Below the pieces are notes generated by a model, which was not told where the DNA came from, made no database searches, and saw only the letters and a list, made by a program, of their open reading frames with translations. The translations under genes were made by a program, and so were the position numbers. From Symbiodinium natans (Eukaryota > Sar > Dinophyceae > Suessiales > Symbiodiniaceae): a stretch of 44,673 bases of DNA. Below, one piece after another: positions 17,431-27,109 of this stretch (position 1 is the stretch's first letter; the number at the start of each line of letters is the position of its first letter). The stretch is from contig CAJNDS010000113.1 of NCBI GenBank assembly GCA_905221605.1, forward strand, positions 198,501 to 243,173. The letters are read 5' to 3'.

Positions 17431-18857
17431 GTCTCAGAAACTAGCGGCTTAGGGTTTAGGTTTAGGGTTTAGTGTTTAGGGTTTAGGGATTAGGGGTTTA
17501 GGGGTCCGTGTGTAGTCCCTATACACCTAAGTAGCTCCTAAATAACCCCCAAAGAAACCCTAAGGTCCCTGATGCAGGATCAATCCTGGATGTTTTTTTC
17601 CGGACTACGCTCTTGCGTCATGGCTTCTACTCGCGATGCAAGTTTGGGAGTTCTGCGGATCCACTCTTTCGGGTTTAGGGTTAAGGGTTTAGGGTTTGGG
17701 TTTAGGGTTTAGGTACTATACAGACTTGGGATACTGGGAACCCTAAAGCAACTTTGAACCCTACTAGAAGCCCAAGTTTTGTTTGTTGAGGGACCCCATA
17801 CCCCATTCATGGGCAATAAGCAGTGTACCTTAAACTACATGGGGGGAAAGGGCGGGAAACCGTAAACCCTAAACCCTAAACCCCAAACCCTAAGCCCTAA
17901 ACTCCTAAACCCTAAGCCCTAAACCCTAAATAACTCACTCTTAGTCAAGCCAGGAAGCAGTGCTAGGATCTCTGGGTACGTTAAACAGGGCCAAGTTCCA
18001 GTTTTCAGGTCGACTGATGGCCTACCTCAACCCTCAACCCTAGAACCCCTAAACCCTAAATCCTAAACCCTAAACTCTAAACCCTAAATCCTAAACCCTA
18101 AACTCTAAACCCTAAACCCTAAACCCTAAATCCTAAACTCTAAACCCTAAACCCAAACCCCTAAACCCTTAACCCTAAAATCCTGAACCCTCAAACCCAA
18201 CTCCCTAAGGCTCCATGCACCTACATAGGGTATGCTTGGGCCTTCAAGTGCCTCCCATATAGGGACTTTGGGGCCCAAGTATATAATAATAAGGTGCACG
18301 GACTCTTGGGGACTTTTTCGGAGTAAGAACTACAGGTTGGCGGGGTGGGGGGTAGGAGTAAGTGGCCAGGGTGCAAGCTGAAAATATTTGCGGGCAAAAG
18401 GCCGCAGAAGGGTTGCCAAACATGTGAGCCTGGAGAAGTGCTTAAGGTTTGGGTCTACTTAAGGTGTCAGGGTTTAGCCCTAAACCCTAAACCCTAAAAC
18501 ATACTTTGGGGTTTTGGGTTTGGGGCCATTGTGGACTCAGATCCATGTGCTAGCCAGGAGCCACGAGAAGCCCCGCAAGACAAAACCCTATGCAGCTTAT
18601 TTCGCGCCCACTGCTGCTTCTAGGTTTTGGGTTCCTAGACCCTAAACCCTAAGCACTAAACCCTAAACCCTAAAACCATCTAAAGCCCCAAGCCCCAAAC
18701 TCTGTAGTGGTCGGGGGTCAAAAGGATATTCTGTAGGGTTTCTAGGGCCGCGAGGCACTCAAAGAACTGCCCGGGGAGGGTTTAGGGTTTAGGGTTTAGG
18801 GTTTGGGGTTTAGGGTTTAGGGTTTAGGGTTTAGGGTTTAGGGTTTAGGGTTTACAG
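17431..18857. other. Array-rich, mostly non-coding stretch
   Basis: Degenerate and perfect arrays in both orientations (17868-17930, 18030-18170, 18778-18855), a family B copy, and an island at 17600-17680 that is open on both strands. No clear exon. Confidence 0.5.
18205..18284 (+). repeat. Family B repeat, copy 2
   Basis: CTAAGGCTCCATGCACCTAC, then CTTGGGCCTTCAAGTGCCTC, CCATATAGGGACTTTGGGGC and CCAAG. The segment CTTGGGCC...GGCCCAAG is an inverted repeat that could fold into a hairpin. Confidence 0.7.
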
Positions 18858-18897
18858 GCGAAACTGAAGGAACCGGAATCAAGACTACGAAGCATGC
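18858..18897 (+). CDS. Small internal exon
   Basis: The exon follows GGTTTACAG at the end of a TTTAGGG array and ends AGCATGC before GTAGGC, reading AKLKEPESRLRSM. Both borders are good. Unknown family. Confidence 0.55.
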
Positions 18898-18962
18898 GTA
18901 GGCGAACGCCCTGAGCCCCGGAGCTAGCAACATGACGAACCATGAACCATCAACATGACGAA

Positions 18963-19032
18963 TCTAGGGTTTAGGGTTTAGGGTTTAGGGTTTAGGGTTT
19001 AGGGTTTAGGGTTTAGGGTTTAGGGTTTAGGG
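18963..19032. repeat. (TTTAGGG)n array
   Basis: About ten perfect heptamers. An open plus frame follows (19034-19150; VGQAAKYTLHAPWQVFSSYS) but without a clear 5' border. Confidence 0.9.
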
Positions 19033-19430
19033 ATGGCAGAATGCGTAGGGCAGGCTGCTAAATATACTCTACATGCACCTTGGCAAGTGTTTTCCTCATA
19101 CAGTCGAAAATGTGGAATATGTACCGTCTCGCGGGCTCGTGTTCGGGGGCAATGATTATAGGATAACTCCAACACCCAACTCCTGGACTAAACCCTAAAC
19201 CCTAAACCCTAAACCCTAAACCCTAAACCCTAAACCCTAAACCCTAAACCCTATCAAGTTCCCCTAGGTGGAACTCAACCAAGGCAGGCTCGCCCGAATT
19301 CAAAGCGCACGGCAATTCTTTTCTGAATCTGACCCTAGTTGGGCTTTAGGGTTTAGGGTTTAGGGTTTAGGGTTTAGGGTTTAGGGTTTAGGGTTTAGGG
19401 CAAATGATGAAACGTGGCACAAAGGCCTAC

Positions 19431-19475
19431 CTTGCAAGTCAAGGACAACACCAAAGCTTCTCTCTTGCTTCGGGC
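19431..19475 (-). CDS. Small exon with excellent splice sites
   Basis: The minus strand starts after GGTGTGTTTTCAG and ends TGCAAG before GTAGGCC, exactly 15 codons, RSKREALVLSLTCK after the first codon's G. The strand is unambiguous from the splice signals. Confidence 0.65.
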
Positions 19476-19665
19476 CTGAAAACACACCCCCAAGATTCCT
19501 GCAAACCCAAACCATACGGCCCTTGAAGCCCTAAACAGTGAAAAACCAAAACGAACACCCCAACACGGCCTTTCAAAAAGCCCAAAACACGTCTTCAGCG
19601 CCCTAAACCCTAACCCTAAACCCTAAACCGTAAGCCTCCAGAAGCCCTAGAAGCCCTAGAACAAG

Positions 19666-19729
19666 ATCCGAGCATTTCGCCCTGGACATTTTGGCATCGG
19701 AACGGCGCTTCCTCGCGGCTTGTGACTGC
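19666..19729 (+). CDS. Exon with GTAAGT donor
   Basis: Reads RSEHFALDILASERRFLAAC then DC, ending TGACTGC before GTAAGT. It follows CTAGAACAAG. Helical, charged, clearly protein-like. Unknown family. Confidence 0.65.
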
Positions 19730-19836
19730 GTAAGTTGACGGCTTTTTCGGGTTTAGGGTTTGCGGCTTGGGGGTTTAGTGTTTGGGGATGTTTGGGGGTT
19801 TAGGGCTTGGGGTTTTCGGGTCTGTTTGCACATCAG

Positions 19837-19940
19837 CCCAGGAGTACCCAAAAAAGGGACGTGGGTCGGCCTACAAACCCAAGCCCCTTCGTCGAGGACT
19901 CTTACCCTAGGGATCCTTGTACCAATGTGGCATACGCTTG
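19837..19940 (+). CDS. Exon with good borders
   Basis: The exon follows TTTGCACATCAG and ends ACGCTTG before GTAGGAG. It reads KRDVGRPTNPSPFVEDSYPR then DPCTNVAYAW, a proline-rich, loop-like segment. It is 107 bp downstream of the GTAAGT exon, so consecutive splicing is possible. Unknown family. Confidence 0.6.
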
Positions 19941-20039
19941 GTAGGAGCTTTAGGGTACCATCACTATCGTACTCTTCCTTAGACGGTTTAGGGTTTAGGG
20001 TTTAGGGTTTAGGGTTTAGGGTTTAGGGTTTAGGGTTTA

Positions 20040-20150
20040 GGGCTAGCCACGGGATGTTGGAAGATCTGGATTGCCTCACAGCATATAACACACACACCTG
20101 GCAGAAGCCCCGAGTGTCTGGTGGCTAAGGCCTCAATCAGACCTCCTGAG
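20040..20150 (-). CDS. Open island, probably minus
   Basis: Minus reads GLIEALATRHSGLLPGVCVI then CCEAIQIFQHPVAS. The plus strand is open too but less regular. Flanked by TTTAGGG on the left and CCCTAAA on the right. Confidence 0.4.
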
Positions 20151-20269
20151 CCCTAAACACTAAACCCCTGTATCCTAAACCCGAAGCCCGAAGCCCTAAA
20201 CCCTAAACCCTAAACCCGAAACCCTAAACCCTAAACCCTAAACCCTAACCCCCCCCCCCCCCCCACTCC

Positions 20270-20350
20270 CCCCTTCGGTCGAAACGACGGGCCTGGCCGC
20301 ATACTCCTCATCTGACAGCTGAGCCTGATCGAGGCTGAGGTCTTGAGGAA
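20270..20350 (-). CDS. Exon-like island, acidic
   Basis: Minus frame LPQDLSLDQAQLSDEEYAAR then PVVSTEG, strongly protein-like on this strand only. A 5' border TTCCTCAAG is possible; the 3' border abuts a run of C. Unknown family. Confidence 0.6.
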
Positions 20351-20764
20351 GTAGGGTTTAGGGTTTAGGGTTTAGGGTTTAGGGTTTAGGGTTTAGGGTT
20401 TAGGGTTTAGGGTAATTACAAGAAGGTACCCTTTTCGGGGTTGGTTAGTTTATTCGGGAACCCAGAATCCAAAAAAAAAGAGGAAAAGGGTACCACTGGG
20501 CCACCAAGGTTTTAAGGCCTCTGGCTTCAAGGTTTGTAAGGTTTATGCTGTTTTGGGGCTTTTAGGTCATAAGGGCTTTTCAAGCAACCCTAAACCCTAA
20601 ACCCCAAACACTGAACCCTGAACCCTTTAAGGCTCATTCTGTAGGGGTTCCCAGAAGTGGGAGGCCGACTTCAACATCTAATCCTTTCAGGGGGCCAAAA
20701 AGGTTGCGGGGAAGTGGAGTGTTTGGGGTTTAGGGTTTAGGGTTTAGGGTTTAGGTTTCAGGGT

Positions 20765-20872
20765 TGAAAGTGGGGTTAGGGCAATTGAGCCATACGCCCC
20801 AATCACGCCACCAAGCTCCGTCACAATCTTTGCCTTCACCCAGGGATTAGGAGGATCAGGTAAAAGGGTCGA
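20765..20872 (-). CDS. Exon-like island
   Basis: Minus frame DPPNPWVKAKIVTELGGVIG then AYGSIALTPLSTL. The GGVIGAYG stretch resembles a hydrophobic strand-turn. Borders uncertain; unknown family. Confidence 0.6.
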
Positions 20873-20976
20873 ACCGTGAGTAAACCCTAAAGGGTTTAGG
20901 GTTTAGGGTTTAGGGTTAGGGAGAAAAACCCTCAACTCTGAACCCCCAAACCCTAAATCCCTAAGGGCGTGGGAAG

Positions 20977-21051
20977 CACAAAGCGTACCTGTGCGCCGTG
21001 GCGAAGGAGGTGTCGGACAGCAGCAGCATTCCTGGCACCTTGTCTTTCTAG
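20977..21051 (+). CDS. Terminal exon ending at family F
   Basis: The exon follows CGTGGGAAG and reads HKAYLCAVAKEVSDSSSIPG then TLSF and TAG. The stop codon overlaps the first base pairs of the family F repeat (AGGGGTTCT), so the repeat may have supplied the stop. Unknown family. Confidence 0.6.
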   Translation, partial: HKAYLCAVAKEVSDSSSIPGTLSF

Positions 21052-21158
21052 GGGTTCTACCTTGGACCCTTGAGGATGTGCCCTTGGGTTTTGGGGGTCC
21101 CTTTTTGAGGATCCTTAAGGGAATACAAGGGCCATATTAGGAGTATGTTAAGGGGAAC
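21050..21158 (+). repeat. Family F repeat, copy 1
   Basis: AGGGGTTCTACCTTGGACCC, TTGGGTTTTGGGGGTCCCTT, AAGGGCCATATTAGGAGTA, ending AGGGGAAC. A diverged copy lies at 30831. The ends are imperfect inverted repeats (GGGGTTC / AGGGGAAC). Confidence 0.65.
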
Positions 21159-21411
21159 AGAGTGTGAAGTGTTCAAGTTTATGGTTTAGGATGGTTTAGG
21201 GTTTCAGGGTGTAGGGGGGGGGGGGGGGGGTTGGTTTGAGCTTCAAGGTTTAGGGTTTAGGGTTTAGGGTTTAGGGGGTTTAGGGTTTAAAGTTCTAGGC
21301 TTCGGGTTCAGGATTGAAGTGATTCCAGCCTATCGTCAGGTAGCGTGTTCTGGTGCCAGAGCAGCTAGACTGTTCCTTGGGGTTTAGGGTTCGGGGATTA
21401 GGGTTTAGGTT

Positions 21412-21513
21412 TAGGGTTTAGGCTTAGGGTTTAGGGTTTAGGGTTTAGGGTTTAGGGTTTAGGGTTTAGGGTTTAGGGTTTAGGGTTTAGGGTTTAGGGT
21501 TTAGGGTTTAGGG
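21412..21513. repeat. (TTTAGGG)n array
   Basis: About thirteen heptamers with one TTAGGC variant. It is followed on plus by LVPWNAATLPE and a GAG/GTAGGC donor at 21545, then a CTTTTTTGTTCAG acceptor at 21571. Confidence 0.9.
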
Positions 21514-22130
21514 TACTGGTTCCTTGGAACGCTGCAACTTTGCCAGAGGTAGGCCTGAGATGGGCTTTTTTGTTCAGGGCTCGTTGCTGGGATCCCTACC
21601 CTAAACCCTCAATTCCCTAAACCCTAAACCCTAAACCCTAAACCCTAAACCCGAAACCCTCAAGTCCTAAGCCCTCAACCGTAGGCCCTAGGTCTGAATT
21701 CCTCCTCCCCATACCCCCAAAGCTAAGCCCTTGCTTTTGGGACCCTTGCGGGCAGTCGAGGTGAGGGCAGTCCAGATTCCCCAAAAAAACCTTTAGCAGA
21801 GGACTTGGGTTTAGGGTTGAGAGGAGGGACCTAGGACTCTAGGGTTGGTTGTTTCGGGATCGGGGGTTTTGGGGCTAAGGGCTTCCCCCATACAGACAGA
21901 CAGCAGCCCCGGTAGCCGAGTGCCCCACGTGATACCCAGAAAATGCACCCCACCAAAGCCAAAAGAATATCTCTCTCTCCATTTCTGCCTTGGAGTTACA
22001 GTTTGTGTATAAACAAGAAACCCCTAAACCCTAAACCCGAAACCCGAAACCCTAAACCCTAAACCCTAAAGCCTAAACCCTAAACCCTAAACCCTACACC
22101 CTCAGGGAACCTACCACGAAAACTTGTGAG

Positions 22131-22227
22131 CATGGACGGCACTCGTCTGGCAAGATCAGGCGGAGGCGCGCGTCGCCAAGGCCAGGGCGGAACAACCCGA
22201 GGCGTCAAGCACATCTAAGACCTCAGG
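22131..22227 (+). CDS. High-quality exon, charged helix
   Basis: Plus frame TALVWQDQAEARVAKARAEQ then PEASSTSKTS follows AACTTGTGAG and ends at a GTTTAG telomere unit. The Ala/Glu/Arg-rich region predicts a long helix or coiled coil. The last 25 bp are duplicated at 22420-22444. Unknown family. Confidence 0.7.
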
Positions 22228-22444
22228 GTTTAGGGTTTAGGGTTTAGGGGTTCAGGGTTTGGGGTTTAGGGTTTAGGGGTTGAGGGTTTAGGGGTTGAGG
22301 GTTTAGGGTTTTGGGGTTTAGGGTTTAGGGTTTACTTGGAGTTCAGGGTTTTTACTTATAACCTAATAAGAGGACTCAGGGGGCTTAGAGGTGCAGTTAT
22401 ACTTGGGGTTATAAGTACCCAAGCACATCTAAGACCTCAGGGTT
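22206..22444 (+). repeat. 25-bp direct duplication of an exon end
   Basis: CAAGCACATCTAAGACCTCAGGGTT-type sequence at 22206-22230 recurs identically at 22420-22444, with array variants and a CTTGG/CCAAG hairpin between. A third, shorter match (GAAGACCTCAGGG) is near 22608. Confidence 0.8.
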
Positions 22445-22778
22445 GAGGGTTTTGGGGTTTAGGGTTTAGGGTTTAGGGTTTAGGGGTTGAGGGTTTAGGG
22501 TTGAGAGTTTACGTTTAGGGTTTACGTTTAGGGTTTAGCGGTTTTTTGGGGTTGAGGGTTTAGGGTTTTGGGGTTGTAGGGTTTAAGTTTGAGGGAATTT
22601 GGTACCCTGAAGACCTCAGGGTCTAAGGTCTATAGGGCTTCGGGTTGAGGGTTTTGGGCTTCAGGCTTTAGGGCTTAGGGGTTTAGGGTTTAGGGTTTAG
22701 GGTTTAGGGTTTAGGGTTTAGGGTTTAGGGTTTGGGATTCGAGTGTTGGGACATTTGGTGCCCAATTTACCCCTGCAG

Positions 22779-22848
22779 ACCCGGCTGAGGGATGCTGTAC
22801 GGTACTCGAGGGCTCTACGGAGCCATTCATATACGGCAACAGACAAGG
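22779..22848 (+). CDS. Exon with strong acceptor
   Basis: The exon follows AATTTACCCCTGCAG and reads TRLRDAVRYSRALRSHSYTA then TDK, ending at a GGGTTTAG array border. A basic helical segment; unknown family. Confidence 0.65.
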
Positions 22849-22917
22849 GTTTAGGGTTTAGGGTTTAGGGCTTAGGGCTTAGGGTTTAGGGTTTAGGGTT
22901 CCCATACATGCACTCAC

Positions 22918-22970
22918 CCAAAGTGCAGCATTCAAAGCCCCGACTTCAAGACGTGGGAAGAGGCTTTGCC
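22918..22970 (-). CDS. Exon with GTGAGT donor and telomeric acceptor
   Basis: The minus strand begins directly after TTTAG of a telomere unit and ends CTTTGG before GTGAGT. It reads SLFPRLEVGALNAALW. The canonical donor fixes the strand. Confidence 0.65.
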
Positions 22971-23335
22971 CTAAACCCTAAACCCTAAACCCTAAACCCT
23001 AAGCCCTAAGCCCTAAGCCCTAAGCCCTAAGCCCTAAGCCCTAAGCCCTAAGCCCTAAGCCCTAAGCCCTAAGCCCTAAGCCCTGAGCCCTGAGCCCTAA
23101 GCCCTAAGCCCTAAGCCCTAAGCCCTAAGCCGCAGCCCTAAGCCCTAAGCCCTAAGCCCTAAGCCCTAAGCCCTAAGCCCTAAGCCCTAAGCCCTACGCC
23201 CTAAGCCCTACGCCCTAAGCCCTAAGCCCTAAGCCCTAAGCCCTAAGCCCTAAGCCCTAAGCCCTAAGCCCTAAGCCCTAAGCCCTAAGCCCTAAGCCCT
23301 AAGCCCTAAGCCCTAAGCCCCAAGCCCAAGCCACA
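22971..23335. repeat. Homogenised (CCCTAAG)n variant array
   Basis: After four CCCTAAA units the array switches to CCCTAAG for more than 300 bp (over 40 units), with rare CCCTGAG and CCCTACG variants. This is the largest array of a non-canonical unit in the window. Confidence 0.95.
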
Positions 23336-23990
23336 AAAAACTCCACATCACAGCCCTCTCAGTTGCTGTGGCTCAAAGCCCTATATTGAAGCTCTTACCC
23401 CCTAAATCGTAAACCCCTGAACCCTAGACCTTGAACCCTCCCTGAGCCCTATATAAACCCCACAATTGCAACCTGAACTGAACCCGAAACCTTAAACCTA
23501 AAACCTTAAACCCTGACCCTTGAACTCTAAAGAATTGATTGCCCTTCATGATGGAGGGTTCTGGAGCTTAGGGCTTGTTTAGGGCTTGCTAGCCTTACAC
23601 CTTTGGACCACCCCGTAGGCTGAGGGGTTTAGGGCTTAGGGTAGAGGGTTTAGGGCTTGGGGTTTGGGGCTTAAGGGTTTAGGGATATGGGGTTTCAGGG
23701 TTCAGGGTTCAGGGCTCATGCAGAACCAGGGTTCTACAATGAATGTGTGCCCGGCGCAAGCCCTTTCATTATGTCCAATCTCTAAACCCTAAGCCCTCAA
23801 CAAACCCCTACACAGACTTGGGGGACTACATTCTGTTAGCTGCGGAACCCTAGCCCTAAACCCTTAGCTTTCTCCCAATACCCTAAACCCTAAACCCTAA
23901 ACCCTAAACCCTAAACCCTAAACCCTAAACCCTAAACCCTAAACGAAGGCAATGTAAGGGTTTAGGGCTCGGATAGGGATGCCCCGAGCA
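23336..23990. other. Degenerate arrays, no clear gene
   Basis: Mixed CCCTAAA/TTTAGGG variants. A possible short plus exon at 23723 (after GCTCATGCAG; NQGSTMNVCPAQALSLC) and a perfect CCCTAAA array at 23880-23945. Confidence 0.5.
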
Positions 23991-23991
23991 C

Positions 23992-24056
23992 CTGAGACTT
24001 GTTGGCATCCAGACCCAGGAAAAGATCCAGGACATCCTCAGAATCAGGAGTTGAGG
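23992..24056 (-). CDS. Exon-like island, acidic
   Basis: Minus frame STPDSEDVLDLFLGLDANKS then Q, ending CAG before GTGCTC. Strongly protein-like only on this strand: an acidic amphipathic segment with a D/E-L-x-L-F-L core. Unknown family. Confidence 0.65.
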
Positions 24057-24459
24057 AATAGGGTTTGAGGTTTAGGGTTTAGGGTTTAGGGTTTAGGGTT
24101 TAGGGTTTGGGGTTTGGGGTTTGGGGTTTAGGGTTTAGGGCGGAATTTAGGTTCAGGGTGAAGGATTTAGGGTTCAGGGTTTTAGGAATAAGGGCTTGGG
24201 AATTGAGACTTAGGCCAAGAACTGGGGATTTAGGATGTAGGGTTTAGGGTTGAGGGCTTGGGAGTGAAGATTGAGGGTTTTTAGGCTTTAGGCCTATTTT
24301 GGGGATATAGATGAGAGCTTAAGTAAGTATGAAGGCTAGCCCGGGGGGCGGTTTCTCAAATTCTGACCCCGAGATTCTTGCCGGCTTTTCCTGGCACCGA
24401 GACCTTCAACCCTTCTAAACCCGAAGCCCTGGACCCTAGTAGGATCCTTCGAGTGCAGG

Positions 24460-24602
24460 GTTTAGGGTTTAGGGTTTAGGGTTTTAGGGTTTTAGGGTTT
24501 AGGGTTTAGGGTTTAGGGTTGAGGGTTTAGGGTTTAGGGTTTAGGGTTTAGGGTTTAGGGTTTAGGGTTTAGGGTTTAGGGTTTAGGGTTTAGGGTTTAG
24601 GG
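24460..24602. repeat. (TTTAGGG)n array with TTTTAGGG units
   Basis: About twenty G-strand units including two 8-mers and a GAGGG variant. It ends at the 24604 coding-like tract. Confidence 0.95.
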
Positions 24603-24603
24603 G

Positions 24604-25166
24604 AATGGGTTGTGCGGTTGTAGGGCTTCGTGAGGACTGGACCAAAGGCAGACACGTGGGAAATTGCCTCGCGGAGGGCAACAAGTTCCTCTGCCGGAAT
24701 GGTCCTGGTCAGCTCGTTTTCCAGCACTCCAAGTTCAGTACCGACGTCTGCAGTCTGAGAGACCCTTGACGATCTTCCCGTCGCCCACTGTGCGGATTCG
24801 CATAGATTTGTGCAGCTGGATCGTAGGCTTTTAAAAGACAACCCCCTGATGACCTGCACGAGGGTGACCGCTCGGAAGTGGCCTCCGGCCAGCAAGGGGT
24901 CTCCAGTATGGGTTGCCCTTCTCTCAGCCGTCATGACAGCCGACGAGACATCGCTTGTCTCAGTCTGCGACGGGATCTTTCTGGCCCTGTGGAGAGTTGT
25001 CCCGAACTGCGTGGACAACTCACCGCAGCAGTGGCTCGTGTGGAGCTCATCTTGGCTCGCAGATAGACTTATCATCGATAGTGCCTGCTATGGGAATGAC
25101 CGGGGCTGCCAAATGTGGGTCCCATCGCTCCGTAGTCCGGGAAGTCCAAAGAGTAAGCCTCGTCAG
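24604..25166. pseudogene. Long coding-like tract, strand and frame unresolved
   Basis: 560 bp free of telomere units between two long arrays. Plus: ATG frame GLREDWTKGRHVGNCLAEGN ends at 24774, and a second frame (24766 onward; KWPPASKGSPVWVALLSAVM) runs to CGTCAG before GTTTAG, so one frame shift would connect them. Minus: a 161-codon ORF (24590-25075) includes VLENELTRTIPAEELVALRE. Each is partly convincing; a decayed exon is the cautious call. Confidence 0.4.
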
Positions 25167-25312
25167 GTTTAGGGTTTAGGGTTTAGGGTTTAGGGTTTAG
25201 GGTTTAGGGTTTAGGGTTTAGGGTTTAGGGTTTAGGGTTTAGGGTTTAGGGTTTAGGGTTTAGGGTTTAGGGTTTAGGGTTTGGGGTTTAGGGTTTAGGG
25301 TTTAGGGTTTCC
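25167..25312. repeat. (TTTAGGG)n array, about 21 units
   Basis: Perfect heptamers with one TTTGGGG, starting exactly at CAG/GTTTAG. Confidence 0.95.
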
Positions 25313-25572
25313 TCAATCTTGACACCCAAAAGCACAAAGCAAGACGACCGTTTGTCTTCTCGGCCAATTGCGGAGATCGTCCCACACCCTAAGCCCCAAA
25401 TCCTAAAGCCCTAACCCTACATCCTAAAACCGTGAACCCTGAACCCAACCCAGATCCTCCATCATCCCCTCAATAAGATCTATACTCTCCAAATCCTGAT
25501 TGAGGATCCTACGATTATAGTAGGACTTAGGTTTAGGGTACATAAGGGTTCTTCCTTGAAGGAGATTGGAAC

Positions 25573-25657
25573 ATCTGGGAAAAGATGGTGACCCCAGTCT
25601 TTGTGCGTCCCCGGCGCAGCATCGCGCTCCTTTTCCGCCAGGTCGTGGTAGATGCTC
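25573..25657 (-). CDS. Exon with both borders
   Basis: The minus strand begins after CTAAACCTTAG and ends CCAGAT before GTTCCAATC. It reads SIYHDLAEKERDAAPGTHKD then WGHHLFPD. Highly protein-like and unambiguous in strand. Unknown family. Confidence 0.7.
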
Positions 25658-26127
25658 CTAAGGTTTAGAGTTTAGGGTTTAGGGCCAGGGTTTAGGGTTA
25701 CTTCCCAGGGTTGTTCTGCGCTGCAATCGGTAGGAGTTCTAGGTTGGTTCTGTTCCTGGGCTGAGGAATTGGGGTTTAGGCCCTTGATTTGTCGGATTTC
25801 ACTCCAAGAGAAACACAGGTAATCTTAATAATAACAATACAGGCTCTAAATTTAAATAGCTTAAGACTATAAAATCCATTAATTCTGAAGTTTGAGGTGG
25901 TAGCGTCTACGTTTTGGAGTCAAGGGGTTGAAGCCCTAGACCCTGAACCCTAAGGATGCTGTTGCTGATAGAGGGTTTAGGGTTTAGGGTTTAGGGTTTA
26001 GGATGGGTTTAGGGTTTAGGGTTTAGGGTTTAGGGTTTAGTGTCAAGAAGCTTCAGGGCTCCTAGACGAAGGTTCAGGGTTTTGGGGTTGGAGTTGGAAG
26101 GGGGGATGCTTGGGCCCTAAGCCTTAA

Positions 26128-26220
26128 ACCCCGAAGGACTAGGCTTTAGGGTTTAGGGTTTAGGGTTTAGGGTTTAGGGTTTAGGGTTTAGGGTTTAGGG
26201 TTTAGGGTTTAGGGTTTGTA
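26128..26220. repeat. (TTTAGGG)n array
   Basis: About eleven perfect heptamers. Another block lies at 25973-26040. Confidence 0.95.
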
Positions 26221-26364
26221 GGGTTCGAGCTTGAAGCTTCAAGGGTCAGGTTGCACAGCAAGATTCAGGTTGCAATCAGGCCACAATAAGTCTAGTCAAG
26301 GCCCCAAACCCTACACCCTAAGCCCTAAACCCTATACCCTGAACCCTGAACCCTAAACCCTCAG

Positions 26365-26442
26365 CCGGGATGCCTGAATGTGGTGGAGACCTGTGACGTG
26401 GAGGCACCTGCCAGTTTCGGGTTCAGGCCTACGGGGATAAGG
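26365..26442 (+). CDS. Exon-like island after telomeric CCCTCAG
   Basis: The island follows AAACCCTCAG and reads PGCLNVVETCDVEAPASFGF then RPTGIR before GTTTTAG. Cysteine-containing, acidic; unknown family. Confidence 0.6.
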
Positions 26443-26738
26443 GTTTTAGAGCTGGTCCGGGCTTAGGGTTTAGGCATTTGAGTTTGGGGTTTAGGGCTAG
26501 GGTTTAGGGTTTAGGGTTTAGCGAGTTTAGGGTTTAGCGAGTTTAGGGAGTCTAGGAAGTCTCGGGAGTTTAGGCAGTTGGTGCGTTGAGGGGCTGAGCC
26601 TGAGGCAGTGGGGGACTGCTAGAAGCAGGGGCGTTAAGCACCGACAGCCTCAGGCGTCTCATGCGGCAGACACTCACCCAAACCCTAATTTAGGGTTCAG
26701 GGTTTATAGGTTTTAGGGTTTAGGGCTAAAGCCTAAAC

Positions 26739-26846
26739 TTGTGAGCCTTTGAGCTTGTGGCTCTGCATACGCAGAAGGCCTTCTGCTGCTTGCTTGCCCC
26801 TAGTTTTTTGAACGAAAAGGACACGGCAAATGACAGCATGATGGCT
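26739..26846 (-). CDS. Exon ending at a GTTTAG telomere donor
   Basis: Minus frame HHAVICRVLFVQKTRGKQAA then EGLLRMQSHKLKGSQ. It starts after GAGTTGAG and ends CACAA before GTTTAGG. Basic helical segment. Unknown family. Confidence 0.65.
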
Positions 26847-26879
26847 CTCAACTCTAAACCCAAGGCCTCAACTCCAAAC

Positions 26880-26946
26880 CCTTTGCGAGCCTGCGGCCAT
26901 AAGCATCTTGGCTATCCGGCCCGCCTCGAATTCTGATGGCGTGAGG
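26880..26946 (-). CDS. Exon next to family A, copy 3
   Basis: The minus strand starts right after the family A CAGCCAAG and reads TPSEFEAGRIAKMLMAAGSQ then R before GTTTGG. Clear coding character fixes the orientation of family A relative to exons. Confidence 0.7.
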
Positions 26947-27060
26947 CTTGGCTGACTTCTGAACTCCTCCTAAAAGTTTAACCTTTAGGCTCCTTATCGT
27001 AGTTGCTTCAAAGGCCCAAAAGGTTAAGTCCTAAGAGCCAGGTTAAAGTCCTAAGAGGAG
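26947..27060 (-). repeat. Family A intron-like repeat, copy 3 (no array)
   Basis: CTTGGCTGACTTCTGAACTC, CTCCTAAAAGTTTA joined directly to ACCTTTAGGCTCCTTATCG, then AGTTGCTTCAAAGGCCCAAA and two AAGTCCTAAGAG. This is the empty version of copies 1 and 2. Confidence 0.85.
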
Positions 27061-27109
27061 GGGTGGTTGGGATTTATAGAGCTTGTAGGATTTATCGCGT
27101 TTACAGTGT

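Noticed and set aside
22971-23335. CRISPR-like array
   Set aside because: Tandem 7-bp units without spacers; a satellite in eukaryotic DNA.
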